This document shows positions 22,532 through 29,416 of a stretch of DNA of 64,000 nucleotides, one piece after another (position 1 is the stretch's first letter; each line of letters starts with the position of its first letter). This DNA is from a virus, in IMG/VR virus record IMGVR_UViG_3300025778_000010, positions 44,357 through 108,356 of that record; one strand, written 5' to 3'. The translations under genes were made by a program, and so were the position numbers. The notes beneath the pieces were generated by a model. The model had not been told where the DNA came from. It searched no databases and was given only the letters and a program-made list of their open reading frames with translations.

Positions 22532-22820
22532 ACTAGAAGAGCGTACATATAAAAAGCTTGTAGAAGGCCTTGGACACAACGATGTCTCACCTGCAGCAAT
22601 GGCAAGACATATGTTAAATGAATCTCGTTATGTTAACGAATCGTTCATCCAATTGTTTACAAACTACATAATCCAAATGGGCACCGCACATACGGTCCCA
22701 CTATATCTAAAAGAATCACACGATTTGTGCAAGTACATGCTTACCACCCTGCAGGAGTTGGGCCTAATGGGAGAATATGGAAGAATGGAACTTGACACAA
22801 ACGAATACCTGTCGGTATAA
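22524..22820 (+). CDS. helical early protein
   Basis: 98 residues, helical, ends in a 9-bp hairpin sequence (CGAATACCT/AGGTATTCG, 22802-22830). Last gene of the plus-strand block. Unrecognised. Confidence 0.65.
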   Translation: MNKLEERTYKKLVEGLGHNDVSPAAMARHMLNESRYVNESFIQLFTNYIIQMGTAHTVPLYLKESHDLCKYMLTTLQELGLMGEYGRMELDTNEYLSV

Positions 22821-22875
22821 TAGGTATTCGAACAAAATCCTAGCGTTCAGGTGTCAGCCAAGTTAGGTATACAAG

Positions 22876-22916
22876 GGCAGTTCACGAGTCATTCCGTGAA
22901 CTGCCTTTCTCTTTTC
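22876..22916 (+). terminator. strong terminator ending the early block
   Basis: GGCAGTTCACG/CGTGAACTGCC, 11-bp stem, 8-nt loop, then TTTCTCTTTT. Confidence 0.9.
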
Positions 22917-23458
22917 CCAGAGCCAGAGATCTAAAAACCCAGACATTACGAAGGGGCTTAAAATTCACGGGGAGTTTGCTGGTTTAAACTAACACATTAA
23001 TAAAAATATATCAAAGCCAGTATAAGAAATATACCAGACATTACGAAGGCATATACGGTAACATTTGTCAAGAGATATCTGTGTGATCTTGATCATATAT
23101 TTATATAAAATGTATAATAAAATAAAAACATTACGATTTCGATCAAAATTCACACGATATTCTATACATTTAGATCAAAATTGTCTAATATTATATCAAA
23201 ATTGTCAAAAATGTGTGCAAAATCACCCATATTTTTATGTGATATATATCATATCGCACGGATTTGACATTACGAAGGGCATTATGGTATGCTCTATAAC
23301 TTGATACAATCTATCTATATATACTAACTGAGTTTATTTAACATAATACTGTGTATATTCTCCACTTTGCTCCACAATGCTCCACATATAGCCCATAAAA
23401 AGGGCGGAAACGAGCGTTAGCGAGTCTACTTTATATAGCCAGATAGCAACCTATAGCC
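22917..23458. other. AT-rich convergent junction, no convincing gene
   Basis: 540 nt with three AGACATTACGAAGG-type words (22941, 23036, 23265), two TGTGA-N6-TCATA half-palindromes (23082-23097, 23238-23253), three ATCAAAATT words (23143-23200) and three CTCCAC words near 23360. A 79-codon plus-strand frame at 23065 has no ribosome binding site and unusual composition. Plus-strand genes end before this region and minus-strand genes end on its right edge. Confidence 0.6.
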
Positions 23459-23623
23459 CTATAGATTAAATTTCTTTCCATATCTATTCTGCTCTAATCT
23501 CATCCATGCCTTGACCATATTGTTGATATCATGATCCTTCTGGATAATAGATGCTCCATCTGGAAATGTGATCTTACATGATTCTTGGTCATATTGTTCT
23601 ATCTTGATATTCTTCTTACCCAT
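23459..23623 (-). CDS. small hypothetical protein
   Basis: 54 residues from ATG 23623, chosen for AAGGA 8 nt upstream (a longer form from 23659 lacks one). Starts MGKKNIKIEQYDQESCKITF; Lys-rich, compact beta sheet then helix. Last gene of the minus-strand block. Confidence 0.6.
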   Translation of the reverse strand: MGKKNIKIEQYDQESCKITFPDGASIIQKDHDINNMVKAWMRLEQNRYGKKFNL

Positions 23624-23714
23624 TATATTATCCTTATCTATTATAGCTATTATAGGCACGTATTTGGACGAGATCCTTTAGGGATTCCCGCCTAATTTTC
23701 TCCTACTTTTCCGC

Positions 23715-23807
23715 TCATTTTACTTCGTATATTTGACCACAATAATCGCACTTCATTTGCTGTGCAACTAGTGTCCATTTATGCTTACATTCTTCTTTAT
23801 TCTTCAA
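23715..23807 (-). CDS. 30-residue zinc knuckle peptide, TTG start
   Basis: Has CKH near residue 7 and CDYC near residue 20. The TTG start follows GGAG inside the end of the next upstream gene. Kept because the cysteine pattern and the overlap match neighbouring mini genes. Confidence 0.4.
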   Translation of the reverse strand: MKNKEECKHKWTLVAQQMKCDYCGQIYEVK

Positions 23808-24288
23808 AATTCTCCATAGATTCAAATAGGTCTGGTTGATTATCTATATCCAGTGTAGTCTTAATTGATCTTTCTTCTGCTGGAAATACATTATTGGCAA
23901 TCCCCGCCCATTGTGAAGATTCATATTGAATTGGCATGGCATTGCGAAGGGCAGAATTTTCCGTCTTTAATGCCTTAACCTGAGCTTTTAAGGCCTGATT
24001 ATCCACATCTAGGATTTCGTTGATCTCCAACTGATAATGTATGGCACTATGCTCTGATTCATAGGCATTTTCATATAAACCTGCCTTATCCTCTGCTTTT
24101 CTCGCTAGATCGTTATATTGACTGGCAAGTTCAGATACATTACAATATGCGTTATATGTCTCAATAAAATCTTCTTCTAACTCTTTATAATCTATATTTA
24201 ATTTGGTAACCTTATCTTCATAATAGTATAATAAACCTATTGTAAATAAGGCTTCAAATCCCATTGTTGTAAGTATTAAGGCTATCAC
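23797..24288 (-). CDS. membrane-anchored coiled-coil protein
   Basis: 163 residues, GTG start overlapping the upstream stop (GTGA). N-terminal membrane span (MIALILTTMGFEALFTIGLL), then a long heptad-rich coiled coil to residue 120, acidic tail. Spanin- or scaffold-like architecture, but far from the lysis genes, so no assignment. Confidence 0.65.
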   Translation of the reverse strand: MIALILTTMGFEALFTIGLLYYYEDKVTKLNIDYKELEEDFIETYNAYCNVSELASQYNDLARKAEDKAGLYENAYESEHSAIHYQLEINEILDVDNQALKAQVKALKTENSALRNAMPIQYESSQWAGIANNVFPAEERSIKTTLDIDNQPDLFESMENFEE

Positions 24289-24458
24289 TTTTGCTCTTCC
24301 GCTGCCTTATTTTGAGCTTCTACCATTGCTTGCATAGCCTTGACTCTATATGCAAGGTCATTAAACTTCTTAAGTTCCTCAGATCGTTTCTTTCGTGCCA
24401 CATTCTTCATATGACGCTTATGTCCACGTGCTGAAACTTCCTTATTATTCTTTCTCAT
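24285..24458 (-). CDS. basic small helical protein
   Basis: 57 residues (MRKNNKEVSARGHKRHMKNV), very basic N-terminal half, helix with Gln/Glu end. Starts 14 nt before the previous gene's end. Possible nucleic-acid binder. Confidence 0.55.
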   Translation of the reverse strand: MRKNNKEVSARGHKRHMKNVARKKRSEELKKFNDLAYRVKAMQAMVEAQNKAAEEQK

Positions 24459-24633
24459 TTTTCCCCCTTTTTTGCCTCAATATCTCGTGCGTTTCATAAC
24501 ACTGATTACATGCATAATGCAATATTGCACCATCTGCTACCAACTGCGTTTTACCCTTTTTCTTACAGTAATAACAGGTAGATTGTTTAATCTTATTTAT
24601 TTCTCTAAAGGCTTCTTTATATATCTCTGACAT
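24445..24633 (-). CDS. zinc-finger mini protein
   Basis: 62 residues: CYYC near residue 20 and ACNQC near residue 42 form a zinc ribbon within a Lys-rich protein. Confidence 0.65.
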   Translation of the reverse strand: MSEIYKEAFREINKIKQSTCYYCKKKGKTQLVADGAILHYACNQCYETHEILRQKRGKNEKE

Positions 24634-24757
24634 CTGTTAGCCTTTTTAATTGCTCCCGCAAATTATCATTAATCTGTTTTTCTTGTCTAAGTTCAAATTG
24701 CTCCAGCTTTAATCTAAAGAATAAGATTAAACATAATGGAATAAGACAGTAAATCAA
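24617..24757 (-). CDS. membrane-anchored helix peptide, TTG start
   Basis: 46 residues: LIYCLIPLCLILFF membrane span then a charged amphipathic helix. TTG overlaps the previous stop. Not certain to be translated. Confidence 0.4.
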   Translation of the reverse strand: MIYCLIPLCLILFFRLKLEQFELRQEKQINDNLREQLKRLTDVRDI

Positions 24758-25044
24758 ACTTGTGCCTGCTTCCACTCATCCGCATCTTTGTATCCTAATA
24801 ATAATTGATCTTCGTCTAGTTCAAACCTGTAATCTTCTTTTTCTGGCTTGTACTTTGAGATGATGTTTGTAATCTCTTTAAACTGAGATAGATAGGCAAA
24901 TGCTTTTGCTTCCGCCTCTTCAACTGTACGTGCTTCGCCTTGATCAATATTGCCATTGAACTCTGCCCAGTACAGCCACGCTGTTGAACCCTCTGTAAAC
25001 TTATCTAAAGAGAATAATGCTACTGCTTCTGTGTTACTTGTCAT
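24754..25044 (-). CDS. hypothetical protein
   Basis: 96 residues from ATG 25044 (GCGGATAGC upstream); an in-frame ATG at 25077 is the alternative. Starts MTSNTEAVALFSLDKF; alpha/beta, acidic. The segment ARTVEEAEAKAFAYL resembles dsRBD-like helices. Unrecognised. Confidence 0.6.
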   Translation of the reverse strand: MTSNTEAVALFSLDKFTEGSTAWLYWAEFNGNIDQGEARTVEEAEAKAFAYLSQFKEITNIISKYKPEKEDYRFELDEDQLLLGYKDADEWKQAQV

Positions 25045-25057
25045 CTTTGCTATCCGC

Positions 25058-25420
25058 CTAACTTGCGACTTGCTCATAGTTATATGGTACCATTTTTCCG
25101 CCTTTTAGTCTATAGAAATCCATATCTAAGGCTTGTGCTACTATTGCTTCTAACTTTGCCCCTCTTGATTCCCGCCAACCATCCAACAATAAAATGCTAT
25201 CAGCCATCATAAGCATTTTTAAATCTTCACGCATATACTTGCCCCAAGAATGACCACTGATTTTAGCGTGTTTAACTGCTTCTTCAAGAGTATAACCATC
25301 TTGCCATGCTGGGTTCAATGCTACGTAACCCAAGCTTCTTATAAATTCCTCTGCATCAAAGAATGCTTTAAAGTTGTAGTTTGTATGCCCTGTCATTGGA
25401 CCTGAAATATAGATTTTCAC
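25058..25420 (-). CDS. DUF4406 / nucleoside deoxyribosyltransferase-like protein
   Basis: 120 residues, GTG start (overlap GTGA). The N-terminal KIYISGPMTGHTNYNFKAF and the C-terminal ADSILLLDGWRESRGAKLEAIVAQAL match the DUF4406/2'-deoxyribosyltransferase-like Rossmann fold, in which Gly-Pro-Met and Ser-x-Gly-x3-Glu surround the nucleoside. May salvage or modify nucleosides. A likely partner in dNTP metabolism with nrdJ and deoC. Confidence 0.8.
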   Translation of the reverse strand: MKIYISGPMTGHTNYNFKAFFDAEEFIRSLGYVALNPAWQDGYTLEEAVKHAKISGHSWGKYMREDLKMLMMADSILLLDGWRESRGAKLEAIVAQALDMDFYRLKGGKMVPYNYEQVAS

Positions 25421-25578
25421 TCTGGGTTGTATCCTGGACCTTTATAGTTTCCAAACAATACATTTACAAAAAAATTAAAATCTTCATCTGTTACAGGTTC
25501 ATATGTAATGCCTTTTTGCTGATCCAGCAACTCTTGCATCTTTTGCTTATCCTGTTTTTCGCTCAATTTTGTTACCAT
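25417..25578 (-). CDS. small hypothetical protein
   Basis: 53 residues (MVTKLSEKQDKQKMQELLDQ), helical start, ending YKGPGYNPE. Overlaps both neighbours by 4-7 nt. Confidence 0.6.
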   Translation of the reverse strand: MVTKLSEKQDKQKMQELLDQQKGITYEPVTDEDFNFFVNVLFGNYKGPGYNPE

Positions 25579-25946
25579 AACTGCTTTCTTTTTGGTAGGG
25601 GTATTCTAGGAAAGTTTATTTTAATAAACTTCATAAACTGAAAGTGCCAACATAGCCACCATTTTTTGTTTTCATCCCACATATAAGTACGATAAAAGCC
25701 TATTCGCCTATCTTCTTTTTTACGCCAATCTTTTGCAAAGTTAGCCAAATCTGTGTCACATATCTCGCAGGACATATCACCAATTTTAGAGTCTGCACAA
25801 TCGCAAAAATCTTCTTTCATAATGTCTTCAAGTGATAAGTTAAATCTTTCAAGTGTTTTAACGTATACAAGCCCCACCAAAAAAGCAATATAACCTAAAA
25901 CTGTTGCAGATATGATTATAACCAAGAGAATGTAAGCAAAGATCAT
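25572..25946 (-). CDS. membrane protein with cysteine cluster
   Basis: 124 residues: two adjoining membrane stretches (residues 1-30), then CDCADSKIGDMSCEIC, a Cys cluster on the cytoplasmic side, and a basic Trp-rich end. Unrecognised. Confidence 0.6.
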   Translation of the reverse strand: MIFAYILLVIIISATVLGYIAFLVGLVYVKTLERFNLSLEDIMKEDFCDCADSKIGDMSCEICDTDLANFAKDWRKKEDRRIGFYRTYMWDENKKWWLCWHFQFMKFIKINFPRIPLPKRKQLW

Positions 25947-26107
25947 TTGCGTTTAGATTCCTTTAACTTTTTATTTCTGTTAGACCAAGCAAGCTTTTGT
26001 AGTTTTTCAAGCTTTCTATACTCATCTAATGGTGGACATTCATTACACCAGTGAAAACTAGTTGCTTGCCAATGCCCCCGCTTTACCGCACACATTTCAT
26101 AAGTCAT
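25943..26107 (-). CDS. basic protein with a CNEC knuckle
   Basis: 54 residues: C6 and CNEC (near 21) suggest a zinc site; the second half is a Lys-rich helix. Overlaps next gene by ATGA. Confidence 0.55.
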   Translation of the reverse strand: MTYEMCAVKRGHWQATSFHWCNECPPLDEYRKLEKLQKLAWSNRNKKLKESKRK

Positions 26108-26211
26108 TACTTATGCTCCTTTGATATATGATTATTTAAAGTATGATGTGCAAACCCAGAGCGTACTTCTACCTCCCGTTTGCATTCAGGACATATTACT
26201 ATCCTAGCCAT
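26107..26211 (-). CDS. C2H2-type mini zinc finger
   Basis: 34 residues: CPEC near residue 7, then a helix HHTLNNHISKEH, giving a C2H2-like finger. Coupled by TAATG to the next gene. Unusual as a free single finger. Confidence 0.55.
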   Translation of the reverse strand: MARIVICPECKREVEVRSGFAHHTLNNHISKEHK

Positions 26212-26347
26212 TTTCTTTTTGCTCCTTTACCCAAGCATCTCCTGCCATCTCTTCATAGCAATCGCCACATATCTTTTGATCACCCAGCATCATATAACGC
26301 TTTCTGAGGCTTTTGCAATATGGGCATCTATTATAAGTCCCGCTCAT
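26204..26347 (-). CDS. zinc-ribbon mini protein
   Basis: 47 residues: CPYC near residue 8 and CGDC near residue 27. Overlaps both neighbours. Confidence 0.6.
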   Translation of the reverse strand: MSGTYNRCPYCKSLRKRYMMLGDQKICGDCYEEMAGDAWVKEQKENG

Positions 26348-26475
26348 TTTTTAGTCGCTATCGCCCAAATTGCAGTAGCAATCATTGCAATTACTCCAGT
26401 TCCCCAAATTCCAAGAACAATTCTATACCACACAATTCCTTGCAGGAACCCTTTATCTCTTGTGTCGTAACCCAT
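26344..26475 (-). CDS. small membrane protein
   Basis: 43 residues: polar start then VLGIWGTGVIAMIATAIWAI membrane segment ending TKK. Overlaps neighbours. Confidence 0.55.
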   Translation of the reverse strand: MGYDTRDKGFLQGIVWYRIVLGIWGTGVIAMIATAIWAIATKK

Positions 26476-26693
26476 TAGTAACCACCTAAACAATTAATAG
26501 ATTTAGTATGTCTTGTGTATTGCATCAGATATTCTGATTTACTTGGAGCATAAAAGTCTTTACCACAAGCCCCGCAATTACCTGACCATTCTTCTTCAAA
26601 GAAGTTATATGTCATGATCTTAATGCGTGGATTTGTAGTTACTGGCGATGTCTTTTTTTGTTTCCGTATTTGTTCTCTACGTCTTGTTTGCAT
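26475..26693 (-). CDS. basic zinc-finger protein
   Basis: 72 residues, basic N-terminus (MQTRRREQIRKQKKTSP), then CGACGKDFYAPSKSE and Cys near the end (TKSINCLGG), C2HC-like. An alternative start at 26615 removes the basic arm, which would otherwise overlap the previous gene. Confidence 0.55.
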   Translation of the reverse strand: MQTRRREQIRKQKKTSPVTTNPRIKIMTYNFFEEEWSGNCGACGKDFYAPSKSEYLMQYTRHTKSINCLGGY

Positions 26694-26788
26694 TTGTCTA
26701 CAATCGCTTTCGTTAGTAGTTCAATACGACGGGAAGATTCAAGAGCACGTATATCATCCCAGTCCATAGGATCTTCTTGTTGGTTCAT
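26639..26788 (-). CDS. small acidic/basic helical protein, leaderless
   Basis: 49 residues (MNQQEDPMDWDDIRALESSR). Its start lies 5 nt after a perfect -10, so it is leaderless; overlaps the zinc-finger gene by 55 nt. Confidence 0.6.
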   Translation of the reverse strand: MNQQEDPMDWDDIRALESSRRIELLTKAIVDKCKQDVENKYGNKKRHRQ

Positions 26789-26793
26789 ACTGT

Positions 26794-26823
26794 ATTATAT
26801 CAATCAGTGTTGTGTTTTGTCAA
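26794..26823 (-). promoter_or_regulatory. strong promoter (minus block)
   Basis: TTGACA, 18-nt spacer, TGA-TATAAT, 5 nt before the 26788 ATG. Drives the downstream cluster of mini genes. Confidence 0.85.
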
Positions 26824-26859
26824 TAGGGTATTCATCATCAAACTCTTTTTCATTTATCA

Positions 26860-27294
26860 TTAATTAATCCATTCATCAAACAATGTATATTCTACATCAT
26901 CATCTTCTAATTGTAAATATCTAATTTCATCAATAAAATTATATTTTAAAGCAGCTTTTAACATTTTGTCTGACGAGCTACCTTCAACTGGATAAGATGA
27001 AAAATAAACAATGTAATATGCGTTAGCGTTTACTTTTTTTAATAATGCTCCATTAGCAATTGCTTTTTTAACATTATCTGTTCTCTTAGCCCCTGGACGC
27101 TTTTTATCGCCTTCTGCCCCGCCTTTTGCTTCAATATAATGGCCATAGTCGCCAAAAAAATCAACTTGAATGCCAATTTCAGGAATATCAAAATTCTTTT
27201 TTAAATCAATATATTCACGATTAATTAAATCTTTATATACTAAGTCTTCAAACTTATCGCCAGATCTTTTAGATTCGGCTTGAAAGTCAATCAT
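26860..27294 (-). CDS. PD-(D/E)xK nuclease-like protein
   Basis: 144 residues from ATG 27294 (GGGAGAAGA upstream; the longer form has no site). Conserved core: GIQVDFFGDYGHYIEAKGG, with Asp and Glu-x-Lys spaced as in Holliday-junction or restriction-like nucleases, followed by GDKKRPGAKRTDNVKKAIANG. Likely DNA nuclease; role not shown. Confidence 0.7.
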   Translation of the reverse strand: MIDFQAESKRSGDKFEDLVYKDLINREYIDLKKNFDIPEIGIQVDFFGDYGHYIEAKGGAEGDKKRPGAKRTDNVKKAIANGALLKKVNANAYYIVYFSSYPVEGSSSDKMLKAALKYNFIDEIRYLQLEDDDVEYTLFDEWIN

Positions 27295-27592
27295 TCTTCT
27301 CCCAGTAAGGTATCCCGTTTTCATCATAATCAGAACCAAGTTTATCAAACAATTCTGCATTTTCGTACATTACTTTTTGTATACTAGCTTTCATTAAATC
27401 CATTTTTTTAATATGCCAATTATCCTCAACTGGAGGCTTAGGGTATATTTTTGGGTTGATTTCATATAGTAACTGCCATAGTACTAAACAATCGTCGTGC
27501 TTCCACCATAAGTCGCAGGTGTAATCTTTAATCTGTGGACACAACAAATATCTGTCCAAAATTAACTGAACAATATCTTCTTGATCTTTCAT
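27287..27592 (-). CDS. acidic helical protein, leaderless
   Basis: 101 residues, Trp-rich and acidic (DLWWKHDDCLVLWQLL). Start 6 nt after TAGGAT, so leaderless. Unrecognised. Overlaps the nuclease gene by 8 nt. Confidence 0.6.
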   Translation of the reverse strand: MKDQEDIVQLILDRYLLCPQIKDYTCDLWWKHDDCLVLWQLLYEINPKIYPKPPVEDNWHIKKMDLMKASIQKVMYENAELFDKLGSDYDENGIPYWEKND

Positions 27593-27598
27593 TAGGCT

Positions 27599-27628
27599 AT
27601 CCTATCAGATAGGTGACAATTTTGTCAA
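27599..27628 (-). promoter_or_regulatory. promoter with CTATCTGATAGGAT element
   Basis: TTGACA, 18-nt spacer ending TTGTCACCTATCTGA, TAGGAT (27599-27604). The spacer is the same as in several plus-strand early promoters, showing the module works in both strands. Confidence 0.75.
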
Positions 27629-27715
27629 TTATTTCTTATGTTTATTAGCATTATGACATTTAAAAGATAAAGCCATAATAACAAGCATACTAAAATACAT
27701 TAATAAGCATTGCAT
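27629..27715 (-). CDS. 28-residue membrane peptide
   Basis: MQCLLMYFSMLVIMALSFKC then a Lys/His tail. TAATG coupling to the DUF1003 gene. The next gene's promoter starts within its stop. Confidence 0.45.
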   Translation of the reverse strand: MQCLLMYFSMLVIMALSFKCHNANKHKK

Positions 27716-28089
27716 TAGATTTCCCCCTCATCTTCTTCTTTGAGGACTCTAATGTCTTCTCGAAGATCCCTTACGGCTTCTAGAATTTCTTCCGTCATCC
27801 AGTTGGTCTCTTTTGTATTGCTTAATGTTTTTCTAGATATTTTCTTTTCTGCTTCGCCTTCACGATTACTTGAAGACAAAATAAGTGCTGACAATATAAT
27901 AGCTTCTAAACTTAAAATCATAGTTAAAAGCCCATATGGAAAGGGTTCTACTTTAAACCCTATCCAACAACCCCACCAAACAGCGTGAATAATAAGAAAC
28001 CAAGGGCTTGCGGACGTTTCTGCTGTCCAGTCTGCCAGTTCCTCTATTCTTTTTTCAAATATTCTAAAAGAGTGCTTGATTTTTTTCAT
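27715..28089 (-). CDS. DUF1003-like membrane protein
   Basis: 124 residues: WFLIIHAVWWGCWIGFKVEPFPYGLLTMILSLEAIILSALILSSSNR matches the DUF1003 core (two membrane helices, PFPYGLLT, SLEAI, S-x-N-R), followed by a coiled-coil tail. Its function in bacteria is unknown. A -10 (ATGATATAATTG) lies just before the start. Confidence 0.8.
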   Translation of the reverse strand: MKKIKHSFRIFEKRIEELADWTAETSASPWFLIIHAVWWGCWIGFKVEPFPYGLLTMILSLEAIILSALILSSSNREGEAEKKISRKTLSNTKETNWMTEEILEAVRDLREDIRVLKEEDEGEI

Positions 28090-28118
28090 GATATAGCAAT
28101 TATATCATGTTTAGTTAA

Positions 28119-28850
28119 TTAATTATAATTCTTTTTGTTCCAAAAACTTTTTTTATAATTATCTTCAGTTAATTTTGTTGCTTCATACCCCGATGAATCG
28201 TACTGACTATATTCTCTTGTAACAGATTTCCAATCTTTTCTTTTAAACGGAATGATTTGTATAAGAGGTGTACCAATTTCAAGCTTACCAGTAAATCCTT
28301 TTTTCATTAAAAATGGAAAATTGATTGGCATAGGATGAGTATCAGTATCAACAACTCCCGACATAGTTGTAAATGGCAAATCAAATCTATTTAATGGATG
28401 TGTAAATAAACAAGACCACCCAGGAGCTGTACGAATTATATTTAAATTACGCCATTTATAAGCCATTGGAACATACTCTGGTCCTGCTGCAAATCCTTGA
28501 ACTTGTCTACCATCATGACCTTGGATCATATCAATATCTGAGTTATGGCCAAATGTAAAGGTTTCTTCATCATAAGCTAATTCAATAGGAAGAGAGTAAA
28601 TATAACCAACACTCAATGCATCTAAAACTGGAATACACTTTTTAATTGTACCCATCGGCACTGAATTTAATTTAGGGCTTTTTTGTTTTTCTTCTTGAGT
28701 CACATCCACATTTCTAGCAATATTTTTATACCACTCGGGAATACTTTTTACTGCTGGTTTTGGTTGAGAATCAGAAAAAAAAGATGAAGGTGCAATTGGC
28801 TGAAAATGAATTTCGCCTTCTTTAATTTTATTTTGTTTGAATTTGAACAT
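28119..28850 (-). CDS. conserved phage protein, DUF6065-like
   Basis: 243 residues. Signature PGWSCLFTHPLNRFDLPFTTMSGVVDTDTHPMPINFPF resembles the DUF6065 family (FDLPFTxxxGVVDTD). Near the N-terminus a SIPEWYKNI segment. The family's function is not known to me; a structural or DNA-modification role is possible. Overlaps the next upstream gene by 23 nt. Confidence 0.6.
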   Translation of the reverse strand: MFKFKQNKIKEGEIHFQPIAPSSFFSDSQPKPAVKSIPEWYKNIARNVDVTQEEKQKSPKLNSVPMGTIKKCIPVLDALSVGYIYSLPIELAYDEETFTFGHNSDIDMIQGHDGRQVQGFAAGPEYVPMAYKWRNLNIIRTAPGWSCLFTHPLNRFDLPFTTMSGVVDTDTHPMPINFPFLMKKGFTGKLEIGTPLIQIIPFKRKDWKSVTREYSQYDSSGYEATKLTEDNYKKSFWNKKNYN

Positions 28851-29070
28851 TGCTCTTTGCTGATTCCGCTAGTGCAACTAATTCATTAAATTTAATCATG
28901 TATGCATTAATAACATATACTGTGTCATCAATAGCATTTTGAGCAGCCTTATCTTGCTCTGCTTCTTCGTAACGACCATTAATTGCCCAATGCTCTAAAA
29001 GCTCACCTGCAACCTGTGTTACTAAATCTTCTAATTGTTTAAAATGTAATGGAACTGAACCGTCTGACAT
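28828..29070 (-). CDS. acidic helical protein
   Basis: 80 residues (HFKQLEDLVTQVAGELLEHW), helical. Coupled by abutting ends to 29070-29351. Confidence 0.6.
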   Translation of the reverse strand: MSDGSVPLHFKQLEDLVTQVAGELLEHWAINGRYEEAEQDKAAQNAIDDTVYVINAYMIKFNELVALAESAKSNVQIQTK

Positions 29071-29351
29071 TATTTACTCTTTCTATAATTATGGAATGGG
29101 TTAAATGTAAACATGCTTTTAACCCTTGCTTTCTTTTCATCTGATAGCCATTTATTTATATTTAATGAATAAACTGCAATATAAATTGTTGATCCAAAAA
29201 TAAATCCCCATTGCTTAGTGTTAATAGAATATGCTACCCATGCACACTCGTTTGCAATTCCCACCGCAAATCCGTACCATTTCTTTTTACCTGTAAGCCA
29301 AATTCCAATAACACCTAATATTGAAAGTGCCCACGATACCCACCATGCCAT
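29070..29351 (-). CDS. small PnuC-like membrane protein
   Basis: 93 residues with three membrane segments (WALSILGVIGIWLTG, FAVGIANECAWVAYS, GFIFGSTIYIAVYSL). The pattern W-x-x-Y-x-x-x-T-x-x-x-G resembles the small, PnuC-type nicotinamide riboside transporter core. Substrate not shown. Own promoter at 29368-29397. Confidence 0.7.
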   Translation of the reverse strand: MAWWVSWALSILGVIGIWLTGKKKWYGFAVGIANECAWVAYSINTKQWGFIFGSTIYIAVYSLNINKWLSDEKKARVKSMFTFNPFHNYRKSK

Positions 29352-29367
29352 TTATATCACCTATTCT

Positions 29368-29401
29368 ATTATACCAAAGAGGGTAGACTTTTGTCTACCC
29401 T
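29368..29401 (-). promoter_or_regulatory. hairpin-promoter overlap
   Basis: AGGGTAGAC/GTCTACCCT hairpin (29380-29401) is the probable terminator of the adhesin gene. Its arm contains the -35 TAGACA, 18 nt before TATAAT (29368-29373). Same arrangement as at 20137. Confidence 0.7.
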
Positions 29402-29416
29402 CCCCAGTTGTAATAC

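Noticed and set aside
23065-23304. 79-codon plus-strand frame
   Set aside because: No ribosome binding site, in AT-rich repeated DNA, lacks typical protein composition, and lies beyond the early-block terminator.
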